Shown in pieces: positions 42,476 to 50,067 of a DNA stretch of 64,000 bases. The stretch is from Nitrososphaerota archaeon. Lineage in GTDB: Archaea > Thermoproteota > Nitrososphaeria > Nitrososphaerales > JACQRY01. The stretch lies in assembly GCA_016184315.1 (NCBI GenBank), contig JACPCU010000014.1, forward strand, positions 1 through 64,000. The letters are read 5' to 3'. The position numbers were made by a program, and so were the translations under genes. Position 1 is the stretch's first letter. Every line of letters starts with the position of its first letter. Below the pieces are notes generated by a model. It did no database searches and was not told where the DNA came from. It saw only the letters and a list, made by a program, of their open reading frames with translations.

Positions 42476-44593
42476 ATGCCTTGGGAAGAGACTGGTGGCT
42501 CGATCTTCTCTGGCCATGTTGATTCTTCGCAGTTCGACGTGGCCGGGCAGAAGGAGATAGACCGTGGAGTATGGGCTGTCTTCGGGAAACCTAAGGCTGG
42601 TGGCGAAGGCTCCAGGATTGTGTCGTATCGGTTTGACAAGGATAAGGGCTGGACTATTGACAGGGCTGAGGACTGGTTTGCAAAGCACGGCGCGATGCTT
42701 AGCTCGGAGGGCTTTCAGTCTACTTGCATAATCAATGAACGACACGTATCGGGAGTCTTGGCTATTCCCCGGGTCAGCCGTAACGGGTTTCTCTATCTTC
42801 CGGATGAACTGGCTAAGGCGGACGGTAGGAGCATACCGGTCTACCTTGAACACGACTATTCTCGTGAGCCGGTGGGCTTGGCTAAGTTAACTTGGGATCC
42901 TGATCTGTGGCAGCTGCGATATGAAGGCGAAGTCGTTGACAGTGTTCCTCTTCCCAGGCATACTAGTCTAGGCGCAGAATACGAGTTTGAGGAGCGCATA
43001 GACGGCTACGTGGTTCCAAGGGGCCTTGATTTCTACGAGATGAGCTTGGTGGTTGATCCGGGGATACCTGAAACCAGTGTCGTGGCGGAGTCTGCGCGCA
43101 GGAGGCTCGCCATCGTTGAGTCGGTTTCAGCTGTTCGCGGATCCAGTCTTACAGTTAGACCGAGTGAAGCCTCTCTAAGAGAGGCTGACGGGTTAACCGC
43201 TGCGCCTCAGAGCGTGTCTGAGGCAGGAGAAAGAATAGAATTGAGTCAACAAGAGGGAAATACGCATGGGAATACGGGTGCATCGGGCAGCAGTTCAGTT
43301 ACTGCGACGGGTTCGACTGCTCCGCCGAGATACGTGACTTACGACGACTTCATCGATGCGCAGGAGAAGATGCTGACGAAGCTGGGCGAATCTCTGTCTT
43401 GGGCCAAGCCTGGTGGTGGGAAGGAGCATGCTGGGAGGAAGCCTGTTCTTCCAGCTGAAGAGAGGGTTTCACAGGAGCCTGATGAGGATGAAAAGGAGTG
43501 GAGGTTCTACGAGCAGCTCGCAGAGAAACTGTTTGCTACGCCCCAGCCGTGGCAGATGGTTGAAACTGCCTTCAGGTTCGTGGTTCCACGGCTGGAGCTT
43601 CCGTCTCTGAAGGCGGCGTTGGATGACAGAGACTATCACGGTGGTCTGAGGGAGCGTCTCGCAGCACTGGAGAGCTATAACGCCAAGGCTCAGAGGCTCA
43701 ACAAGCGTGTGACGGAGGCTCTGTCCACTTCGACGAGCGGTGCAGGTCTAGGGGTCCAAGGTGTTTCGCCCATCATTGTTGTCCCCAACTCTCTGATCGC
43801 GAATCTGCGGGACATGGTGAACTGGGTGGACATACCGAGGGGAGCAGATAGGGCAAGGTGGGCTACTGTGAAAGTGGCTTCAGCAGGAGCCCTCAGCGAG
43901 AACACCGAGCCTTCGGAGGCTTCGCAGACCCTTACCAGTGTGGACGGGCAGCCTTCGCCTAGAGGACTGCAGCAGAGCGTCAGCTACGAGTTGGAGCAGA
44001 AGAGCGTAGGCGGCTCAATGATCCAAGCAGTCGTCGAATCCTACAGACTGAGCTACTTGGAAGACATAGACAATCTGGTTGCCTCAGAGGCTAACGGTGC
44101 GTCAGGCATAGCCAAGACCCTGTACGGCGATGAATCCGTGTCCGCAGAGGCCGACATCACTTCGTCTATGACCTTCGCTCCAGCCAGAATCGCCACGTCC
44201 ATCAAGGAAATCACGAGCCAAGGCTACACTCCTGACAACCTTATCGCAGTCCTTCACCCCGTCCAGTTCGACGCGTTGCTGAAGCATGCGGATGTAAGGC
44301 AGGCCCACATATTCGGCGAGAAGGTGCAGATCACAGGCATACTCCCGTCTCTATACGGCGTCGAGGTCCGAAGATCCGGTAAGCTGAGTACTGGCACAGG
44401 GTCGGCCAGCACCACGACTTATAGGGCGTTCGTCTGCAAGAAGAGCGTCACCCTTGGTGCCGCAGCGAGCAGAGACCTGCAGATAGAGACCTTCAGGGAC
44501 ATACGGAAGAACCAGACTGTGATCAAAGGCCACTGGGACGTCGCCGTCAAAACCATCGAACCGAAGAGCCTAGTGAAGATCGTCACCGCGTAG
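42476..44593 (+). CDS. Fused prohead protease–scaffold–major capsid protein
   Basis: 705 aa. Residues about 85–205 look like a herpes/HK97-type S78 protease: SIPVYLEHDYSREPVGLAKL (catalytic His) and LPRHTSLGAEYEF (probable Ser), then FYEMSLVVDPGIPETSV. Residues about 205–400 are low-complexity and charged, as expected for a scaffold (delta) region. Residues about 420–705 have HK97 capsid features: VDIPRGADRARWATVKVASA, an extended E-loop-like segment, and a P-domain ending in IRKNQTVIKGHWDVAVKTIE. Maturation would need self-cleavage at the junction, an inference. SD GGAGG-like sequence is absent; ATG 42476 follows portal by 3 bases. Confidence 0.8.
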   Translation: MPWEETGGSIFSGHVDSSQFDVAGQKEIDRGVWAVFGKPKAGGEGSRIVSYRFDKDKGWTIDRAEDWFAKHGAMLSSEGFQSTCIINERHVSGVLAIPRVSRNGFLYLPDELAKADGRSIPVYLEHDYSREPVGLAKLTWDPDLWQLRYEGEVVDSVPLPRHTSLGAEYEFEERIDGYVVPRGLDFYEMSLVVDPGIPETSVVAESARRRLAIVESVSAVRGSSLTVRPSEASLREADGLTAAPQSVSEAGERIELSQQEGNTHGNTGASGSSSVTATGSTAPPRYVTYDDFIDAQEKMLTKLGESLSWAKPGGGKEHAGRKPVLPAEERVSQEPDEDEKEWRFYEQLAEKLFATPQPWQMVETAFRFVVPRLELPSLKAALDDRDYHGGLRERLAALESYNAKAQRLNKRVTEALSTSTSGAGLGVQGVSPIIVVPNSLIANLRDMVNWVDIPRGADRARWATVKVASAGALSENTEPSEASQTLTSVDGQPSPRGLQQSVSYELEQKSVGGSMIQAVVESYRLSYLEDIDNLVASEANGASGIAKTLYGDESVSAEADITSSMTFAPARIATSIKEITSQGYTPDNLIAVLHPVQFDALLKHADVRQAHIFGEKVQITGILPSLYGVEVRRSGKLSTGTGSASTTTYRAFVCKKSVTLGAAASRDLQIETFRDIRKNQTVIKGHWDVAVKTIEPKSLVKIVTA

Positions 44594-44662
44594 AGGAGGA
44601 AACGCCCATGGATGACCAGATTCTATCGGAGCCTGCTCGTCAGCGCAGTAGGCTCCTTCCCA

Positions 44663-44702
44663 GGCGGAGATCCTGCAAAGGGCTCTCTCCGCCGCCTTTT
44701 TT
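44663..44702 (+). terminator. Intrinsic-type terminator after the capsid gene
   Basis: GGCGGAGA (44663–44670) pairs perfectly with TCTCCGCC (44686–44693) and is followed by GCCTTTTTT. Archaeal polymerase stops at T-runs, so this would lower transcription of genes downstream of the capsid gene. A 40-codon open frame starting at ATG 44608 behind a strong AGAGGAGGAAA runs across the hairpin. Confidence 0.65.
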
Positions 44703-44723
44703 CTTGACACAGGGAGGGTTGAG

Positions 44724-44921
44724 TTGTTGACTGTTTGCTGCTCTGAGTGCGGGAGATCTTTCGTCTTCCTTCCCTTGGAGCTGAGGGTGAAGTATGTGGA
44801 TCACAAGGTTTCGTACTATGTCTGCTCAAAGGAATGCTTGGCTGTCCTGTTGGAGACGCGTACTTTGGGTGACGGTTCCCCTCTGCTGCTTCCTGCTCCT
44901 CTTTGCTCTAGTCGGAGGTGA
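44724..44921 (+). CDS. Small zinc-finger-like protein, 65 aa
   Basis: CCSECGRSF and later YYVCSKECLAV give a CxxC…CxxxC array likely to bind zinc, with a 20-residue linker. Function unknown; small zinc proteins are common in archaeal viruses. TTG start at 44724 just beyond the terminator. The C-terminal 20 residues are low complexity and could be spurious. Confidence 0.5.
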   Translation: MLTVCCSECGRSFVFLPLELRVKYVDHKVSYYVCSKECLAVLLETRTLGDGSPLLLPAPLCSSRR

Positions 44922-44930
44922 CTGGCAGGC

Positions 44931-45575
44931 TTGAGGACTGTCGCGGTGATGTCTGTGTTCAACGAGGAGGATCTCCTTGAGGAGAGTGTCAGCAGCGTTG
45001 CGCCGTATGTGGATGAGGTAGTGGTCTTTGACGGCCCGTTCTTGGAGTATCCTCGGCTGGGCCGTGTCGTCGGCGAGGTTGAGATGTCGGGTGACAGGAC
45101 GCCTGAGATAGCTGTTCAGCTCCGTGAGCGTTTCGGAAACGTGCAGTATGAGGCGTTGGGTAGGATGTCTGAGAACGATAAGCGGAGCCGCATGTTCGAC
45201 TGTTTGAGCGACGGAGACTTGGCGTTCATCTTGGATGGAGATGAGATAGTCTATGGAGATGTGGTGGTTGGCGTCGGGACTGCCGTTGAGCTGGCTTCCC
45301 GGGGCCGTCTTGTGAGCTATGTTCAGGTTCTTGATCTTAGGGCTGCGCGGGATTGGCGTCCCCGCTTCGTTTTGAAGAAGGGTAGGATGTGTTACGATGA
45401 TTGGGTTCGCCTCTACTCTGATGACCGGGTGGTCTTCGACTTGAAGAATCAGACGGTGTTTCAGCCCCGTGTTCCAGATATGGGTATTGTGAATCTGAGG
45501 CTGCATTACCGAGGTAAGGAGAGGGAGGGTGACGGAGCAGCGTGCAAAGAGGCTTTGCTGGCGAAGGTGAAGTAG
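44931..45575 (+). CDS. Family 2-like glycosyltransferase in the virus module
   Basis: 214 aa. VAVMSVFNEEDLLEESVSSV start, VDEVVVFDGPF, and the DxD-type FILDGDEIVYGDV near residue 103 are GT2 (GT-A fold) motifs; nucleotide-sugar and metal binding are expected. It sits among head genes, so it may glycosylate virion or host surface proteins. TTG start at 44931 following GGCAGG. The C-terminal half is less conserved-looking. Confidence 0.7.
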   Translation: MRTVAVMSVFNEEDLLEESVSSVAPYVDEVVVFDGPFLEYPRLGRVVGEVEMSGDRTPEIAVQLRERFGNVQYEALGRMSENDKRSRMFDCLSDGDLAFILDGDEIVYGDVVVGVGTAVELASRGRLVSYVQVLDLRAARDWRPRFVLKKGRMCYDDWVRLYSDDRVVFDLKNQTVFQPRVPDMGIVNLRLHYRGKEREGDGAACKEALLAKVK

Positions 45576-45576
45576 G

Positions 45577-45966
45577 ATGCCATGGGGTAGTCTAGCAGGG
45601 ATCAAAGAGTGGCTCACCGTCGCCGCGTCGAACACTCAGTATGACTCTGAGCTTGCCAATGCTCAGACGTATGTTAACCGGCAGATAAGCCTAGTCTTGA
45701 AGGGTGAGGCTGTTGATCCGTCTTCTCTATCGTCTGAGTTGACTGCTGAGCTTAGCGATGTCGAGAATCAGTGGGCTGCCGCTGTCTTCAGGTTGAGGAG
45801 GGATCCTGAGGATGCTAAGGCGATCAGGATGCTTGAGTCAGCCTTGAAGGACTTGGATCGGTTTACCCACAATCACTTTCACCGGGGTTTCTTCAAGACT
45901 TCTTCGAAGACTGTGAAGACGGCGTTGCGCAGCGGGAAGTCTTCCGTTTCAGGGGCGGAGCTGTAG
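45577..45966 (+). CDS. Probable head–tail connector (gp6/adaptor-like)
   Basis: 129 aa, helical. GIKEWLTVAASNTQYDSELA followed by NAQTYVNRQISLVL follows the usual pattern of adaptor proteins that sit under the portal, and the gene position (after capsid) agrees. Assignment rests on pattern and position, not on a firm match. ATG begins one base after the preceding stop codon. Confidence 0.55.
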   Translation: MPWGSLAGIKEWLTVAASNTQYDSELANAQTYVNRQISLVLKGEAVDPSSLSSELTAELSDVENQWAAAVFRLRRDPEDAKAIRMLESALKDLDRFTHNHFHRGFFKTSSKTVKTALRSGKSSVSGAEL

Positions 45967-45969
45967 GGT

Positions 45970-46326
45970 ATGGCTAAGGTTGTTTGGAGTGAGCGTCGGA
46001 GGAGTGTCGATTCAGGGGTCTTCCGCGTCGCGTTTGAGCAGCCTGAGTCTGTGGAGCGGGGTCATGCTGCCCGCTTCCAAGCGATGTTTGAGCATGTGAA
46101 TGACGGGCTGGTTGATCCGGCTTCTCCTGCTTTGAAGATCTATGAGGGCTCAACTCTTCAGGCCGCGTTGACGCCTACTAAGGATTCGGTTGGTGTCTAC
46201 TTCTCTGACTACTCTGTTCCGGGTGCGGCGGGTACGGGGCCGTGGGTGGCTGAGTGGAGCGGAACGTATGGTGGACTGAGTATTCTGGTTAGGGAGCCGT
46301 TCAGGGTTGTTAGGAGGTTGGAGTAG
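45970..46326 (+). CDS. Virus neck/connector-region protein, unknown
   Basis: 118 aa, beta-rich, without a recognised family. KVVWSERRRSVDSGVFRVAF and GPWVAEWSGTYGGLSILVRE suggest a small Ig-like or beta-sandwich fold. Position between connector and tail terminator suggests a neck or stopper protein (inference). Confidence 0.5.
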   Translation: MAKVVWSERRRSVDSGVFRVAFEQPESVERGHAARFQAMFEHVNDGLVDPASPALKIYEGSTLQAALTPTKDSVGVYFSDYSVPGAAGTGPWVAEWSGTYGGLSILVREPFRVVRRLE

Positions 46327-46328
46327 GC

Positions 46329-46571
46329 GTGGCTGTTAATGGGAAGGCGCGTCTGGAGTCGTTGAAGAAGAGTTGGCGTAGTAGGGTGATGGTTTGGCTT
46401 CCAGCGTTGGCTGCGCTGGTTCTTGTGGATCAGTATGTGAAGGAGGGTTACTGGTTTGACGTGGGGGACCTGTTTGTTCCCAGGGTGGTTCCGAGCCATG
46501 AGCAGATAGTGGTCTTTGCTCTGTCTGTGTTTTCGGTTTTGATGTTTGTCAGGGGGATGCTGGGTAGATGA
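46329..46571 (+). CDS. Small two-TM membrane protein of the virus module
   Basis: 80 aa with hydrophobic stretches at about residues 22–38 (VMVWLPALAALVLVDQY) and 61–77 (IVVFALSVFSVLMFVRGML) and basic ends. Two TM helices and small size recall holins, but the location among neck genes is not a lysis position. GTG start at 46329; overlaps the next gene by 4 bases. Confidence 0.5.
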   Translation: MAVNGKARLESLKKSWRSRVMVWLPALAALVLVDQYVKEGYWFDVGDLFVPRVVPSHEQIVVFALSVFSVLMFVRGMLGR

Positions 46572-47005
46572 GTGTGATTCTCTGGGGTTATCAGCAGGTT
46601 CAGCAGAAGCTGATCGATCTGTGGAAGGCTGATCCGAGTCTCTCTGAGCCTGGTAAGGTCAAGAAGTATTGTTTTGGCAGACCTGTTTCGCTGAGCGAGT
46701 ATCCTCTGATCTACGTTCAGTTTCTCGGTGGGCCTTTGCCTGAGCAGGAGGGCTCTGTTAGGAAGGAGGTGCATGTGTTTGACTTTGAGGCTGTTGTGGC
46801 TGATAGGCATCCGGATGAGGATGTGAGTGAGAAGGCGGTTGAGGATTTCGCTGAAAGCATGCAGATGGTTGTTCGCGGCGACAGGTCTCTTGGGGGTCTT
46901 GTTGACTCTGCTTTTGTTGTGGATGTGGCTCGCGGCGAGCTTCGGTTGCTGGACTATAGTCTTCACGCTGTGAAGGTGGTTGTGAGATGCAGGAAGATTG
47001 CGTGA
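46568..47005 (+). CDS. Probable tail terminator/completion protein
   Basis: 145 aa alpha/beta protein. YPLIYVQFLGGPLPEQEGSV, FDFEAVVADRHPDEDVSEKA and the C-terminal DYSLHAVKVVVRCRKIA follow the pattern of tail terminator proteins (helix–sheet with a closing beta strand), and its place just before the tail-tube gene supports this. ATGA overlap with the preceding gene. Confidence 0.6.
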   Translation: MSVILWGYQQVQQKLIDLWKADPSLSEPGKVKKYCFGRPVSLSEYPLIYVQFLGGPLPEQEGSVRKEVHVFDFEAVVADRHPDEDVSEKAVEDFAESMQMVVRGDRSLGGLVDSAFVVDVARGELRLLDYSLHAVKVVVRCRKIA

Positions 47006-47069
47006 CAGTTGTTTGTCCAGAGTCTTCTTCGAGGTTTTCCTCAAGGGGCTGGAGTAAGGGTGTTGCGCA

Positions 47070-47252
47070 GTGGAGAAGAAGAGGTTGAGGTATAGGCTGT
47101 GGGACAGCGGGGTTAGGATACTTCTCCCCGACGGTAGTGAGATTGCTGTGGGTGCTGGCGGGGTGTTCGAGGTTGACTCTGCGTTTGTTGGGAGATTGCT
47201 GAAGACTTCTGATGGCTTGGATGATCCTAGGTTCGAGGAGGCTGGGGAGTAG
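47070..47252 (+). CDS. Small virus-module protein, 60 aa
   Basis: Unknown. LRYRLWDSGVRILLPDGSEI and GAGGVFEVDSAFVGRLL; basic N-terminus, acidic C-terminus. It is similar in position and size to small tail-associated proteins found before tail tube genes. GTG start at 47070; its final base overlaps the next GTG. Confidence 0.5.
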   Translation: MEKKRLRYRLWDSGVRILLPDGSEIAVGAGGVFEVDSAFVGRLLKTSDGLDDPRFEEAGE

Positions 47253-48184
47253 TGCCTGATACTCGGTACTTCGGGTATGCTACTGAGACGGTGTTCAAGA
47301 CTGTTGTTGCTGCCTCTAGGTATGTGGACCAGGTCAGGGATAGTGTTGTGCCTGATTTGGGGTGGATTCAGGCTGAGACTGTGGATAAGAGGGCTCCGAC
47401 GAAGAGGGTTCAGGGGCCGTATATCGGTCGGGGTAGCCTTGAGACTATTGTGGAGCCTGAGAATGTCAGCCACTTCTTCTACTATCTTCTCGGAGCGGTG
47501 TCTACTACTGGGACGGGTCCGTATACTCATGTCTTCAAGATTGCTGACGATGTGAAGAGTTTCACGGGCAGGCTGGGGGCTGGTCTTGCGGAGAGGATTC
47601 TCGCGGGGTGTTTGATGGATGGGGCTAGGTTTGAGTGTAGGTCCGGGGAGGGGGACGCTGGTCTGCTGAGGGCGACGTGGGATATTGTGAACGCTAAGGG
47701 TGAGTCGAGGGGCACTGTTGGTTCGCCTAGTTTCTCGGCTCTTGGTCCTTTCGTGTTTCATCAGGCTGCTGTGACTCTTGCAGGCGCGGATAAGAGCAGT
47801 CAGGTGACTGGCTTCACTGTCAACTATAGGAACAATATTCCGGTTGATGGTCTCTACGGGTTCGGCAGCAGGGAGTTATCTTCGATAAAGGTCGGCCCGG
47901 CTAACGTGGACTGCGAGTTGGCGGTGAACTATGAGGATCAGGCTCAGTATGATGCTTTTCTGGCTGGGACAGAGTTCGCTGTGAAGGTTGACTTTGTGGG
48001 TCCTTCTCCTTATCGGTTGACCTTTGACTTGCCTAAGTGTGTCTACGCTAGGGATGTTGCTCCGCATCCTGAGAGGAGGCAGACGCCTATCAGGCTTACT
48101 GCTCCTGTTCATGTGTTGCATGATGCTGCTGAGGCTACGCCGCTGAAGATTACTCTGGTGAATCAGGTCTCTGCGGTAAGCTAG
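47252..48184 (+). CDS. Tail tube protein
   Basis: 310 aa, beta-rich with repeated immunoglobulin/tube-like strands. YFGYATETVFKTVVAASRYV start, FFYYLLGAVSTTGTGPYTHV and FHQAAVTLAGADKSSQVTGF, FTVNYRNNIPVDGLYGFGSR are typical of siphovirus tube proteins that stack as hexameric rings. GTG start overlapping the upstream stop by one base. It stands directly before a chaperone/tape-measure pair, the standard order. Confidence 0.7.
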   Translation: MPDTRYFGYATETVFKTVVAASRYVDQVRDSVVPDLGWIQAETVDKRAPTKRVQGPYIGRGSLETIVEPENVSHFFYYLLGAVSTTGTGPYTHVFKIADDVKSFTGRLGAGLAERILAGCLMDGARFECRSGEGDAGLLRATWDIVNAKGESRGTVGSPSFSALGPFVFHQAAVTLAGADKSSQVTGFTVNYRNNIPVDGLYGFGSRELSSIKVGPANVDCELAVNYEDQAQYDAFLAGTEFAVKVDFVGPSPYRLTFDLPKCVYARDVAPHPERRQTPIRLTAPVHVLHDAAEATPLKITLVNQVSAVS

Positions 48185-48199
48185 GAGTGTTCTGAGCCT

Positions 48200-48538
48200 A
48201 TGCCTTCTCAGGCGGTGGTGTTGAGGGATGGTCGGGTCTTTGTCGTGGGTGTCATGGTGGATACTGCGGAGTACGCTGTGAAGCTGAGGGAGCATGGGTT
48301 GCTGCCGGATGAGGCTGAGGTGGCTATGCGTATGCTCTGCTTCGAGTCTGCGCTGATAGAGGAGTATTTGATGTGCCCCAAGGTTCCGGCCAAGGAGTTT
48401 AGCAGAGAAGAGAAGTCGCTTCTGGTCGGCGCGATTCTGAGCAGGGTTTTGGCTCCGGGTGGGGAATCTGCTTCTGGGGAAGGTTACGAGGCTATAGTTG
48501 AGGAGTATAGGAGGCGGAAGGCTGGCTCAGTTCGTTGA
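48200..48538 (+). CDS. Probable tail assembly chaperone
   Basis: 112 aa, helical and acidic. Position between tail tube and tape measure, and the segment FSREEKSLLVGAILSRVLAP, suit the tail assembly chaperone role. The overlap with the next gene (41 bases) is in a different frame; a programmed +1 or −2 shift could extend it, but I saw no clear slippery sequence. Otherwise the gene is unrecognised. Confidence 0.5.
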   Translation: MPSQAVVLRDGRVFVVGVMVDTAEYAVKLREHGLLPDEAEVAMRMLCFESALIEEYLMCPKVPAKEFSREEKSLLVGAILSRVLAPGGESASGEGYEAIVEEYRRRKAGSVR

Positions 48539-49484
48539 TCCTAAGGGGCTTCACTCGACGTTTGCCCGGATTAGGCGGGAGACAGGGGCTGGGAGATGGT
48601 TACCGGGTCTTGAAGATGAGTTGAAGGCTGCTGGTCGCCAGATGGGGCTTCTGACCAACGTGAATCAGGGGTTCGTCTCCAGTTTTAGGGAGGCTCGTCA
48701 GGCATACTTCACTGGCGCCAGGGCTCTCAGTGATGTGGCGGCGATGGGGAAGAGTTGGGGTAATGTTGCTAGGCGTCTGACTGAGTTCACGGAGGACGCG
48801 GCTGAGGCTCAGGGGTCTTATAATGAGGCTGTGGAGCGGTCTGGTAAGGATAGTGAGGATGCTCGGAGGGCTTTCGAGAAGCTTGGGGAGGCTCAGAGGA
48901 GGCTGCAGCGCGGTTATTTTGACGTGTTCACAGAGGTTCTTCAGGCGCCGTCTCAGATTCTTGGCCTTTTGACGCAGCTTGCCCTGTTGAGGAGTTCGGT
49001 GGGTTCCGGGAGGCTTGGCGGCGCGTTGGGGCGTGTCGGCTCCGCGGCTGGCGGTGGGCTGGCGTTTCTTGGGGGTGGATCTGCTTTGGCTGGTGGCGCT
49101 GCTGTCGCTGGTGGTGCTGCTGTGGGCCTCGGTGTGGGTGGTTTGCTGGGTAGGCAGGCGTTCATGCTGGGGGCTAGGATGGCTGGTGCCGGCGAGGAGG
49201 AGGCTGGAAGGAGGTTTGAGAGGTGGAGGGAGCAGGGGGAGTGGGGTTGGATGAACCAGTTGTTTACTTTCGGCGGCTTGGTTCCTCAGCTGCAGGCTGG
49301 TGGTGTCGTAAGGCAAGGAGGGGTAGCGAGGGTTGATCCCCTTGAGACGATTGTTCCCCCGGGTAAGCTGGGTTTTGGCTCTGGGCGGATGAGTGTGAGT
49401 ATTACTGTCAACGAGGCTAGGAGTCCTGATGAGACTGCGAGAAGAGTGTTGAGGGAATTAGAGTTCAGCTTGGGGTCGATTTGA
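48498..49484 (+). CDS. Short tape measure protein
   Basis: 328 aa. Helical, with a Gly/Ala-rich hydrophobic stretch at about residues 175–235 (GGSALAGGAAVAGGAAVGLG) and the usual C-terminus QAGGVVRQGGVARVDPLETI. Tape measure length sets tail length at about 1.5 Å per residue, so about 50 nm here. TTG start at 48498 within the chaperone gene, a common arrangement. Confidence 0.65.
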   Translation: MRSIGGGRLAQFVDPKGLHSTFARIRRETGAGRWLPGLEDELKAAGRQMGLLTNVNQGFVSSFREARQAYFTGARALSDVAAMGKSWGNVARRLTEFTEDAAEAQGSYNEAVERSGKDSEDARRAFEKLGEAQRRLQRGYFDVFTEVLQAPSQILGLLTQLALLRSSVGSGRLGGALGRVGSAAGGGLAFLGGGSALAGGAAVAGGAAVGLGVGGLLGRQAFMLGARMAGAGEEEAGRRFERWREQGEWGWMNQLFTFGGLVPQLQAGGVVRQGGVARVDPLETIVPPGKLGFGSGRMSVSITVNEARSPDETARRVLRELEFSLGSI

Positions 49485-49492
49485 CTGTTGGC

Positions 49493-50041
49493 TCAAGTGT
49501 CTTCCTCATGGGTGTCTTTGGGCTTCGGTTCTGTGTCGGGGTCGGATGGAGCACTGTTCTTGGGTCTGCTTCCTGTTTTCTCCGTCGTAGACTGGGAAGC
49601 ATTGTCTTGCAGATGTTTCTCGAAGTCCACCCAGTGTGTTGTGCCTAAGCCGATGGCTGCCATTATTCCTCCTCCTAGGGCCCACATCCATGGTAGATGT
49701 ATGAAGAAGGGGTCCTCGGGGCTGGTTAGTAGGAAGAGTAGGACGAATGCTATCCAGAGGGCTGCGCCGGTGAGCATCATTAGGAGGGCGAGGGTTTTCG
49801 CGATTCTGAGCGCGGCGTTGCGGAGGGGTTCTTGGTTGGCGACTGTTTTCATGGGGAACCAGAAGGTCATTGAGGCGATTATCAAGCCTAGTCCGAGGGT
49901 GAACGTGTCCCAGGGCATTTCGTATGGTGGTCTGGTCATGGCTGCGAAGCTTCCGGCCCATGTGAGTAGGCCTGCGGCGGCGGTGCTGAGCGAGAGGATC
50001 TGGATGGTTCTCCATATGATTTTGCCGGCGGAGAAGCTCAC
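49493..50041 (-). CDS. Four-TM membrane protein on the opposite strand (moron-like)
   Basis: 182 aa with four hydrophobic segments (e.g. SLSTAAAGLLTWAGSFAAMT, FTLGLGLIIASMTFWFPM, LALLMMLTGAALWIAFVLLF, MWALGGGIMAAIGLG) and an acidic, Pro/Glu/Thr-rich soluble tail ending HEEDT. The plus-strand frame in the same place is a shadow. It is the only minus-strand gene within the structural cluster. GTG start at 50041. Superinfection exclusion or another host-conversion role is a guess. Confidence 0.7.
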   Translation of the reverse strand: MSFSAGKIIWRTIQILSLSTAAAGLLTWAGSFAAMTRPPYEMPWDTFTLGLGLIIASMTFWFPMKTVANQEPLRNAALRIAKTLALLMMLTGAALWIAFVLLFLLTSPEDPFFIHLPWMWALGGGIMAAIGLGTTHWVDFEKHLQDNASQSTTEKTGSRPKNSAPSDPDTEPKPKDTHEEDT

Positions 50042-50067
50042 GGGTCTTCTTTCTTCTTTGTTGATTT

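Noticed and set aside
44608-44730. 40-codon open frame behind a strong Shine–Dalgarno after the capsid gene, considered as a normal protein gene
   Set aside because: It runs through a perfect terminator hairpin and its Arg/Pro-rich composition looks non-protein-like. It is mentioned only as a possible leader in the terminator finding.
48498-48538. Programmed frameshift joining tail chaperone and tape measure frames
   Set aside because: The frames would need a +1 or −2 shift and no clear slippery heptamer was found. A TTG start inside the overlap explains the arrangement.
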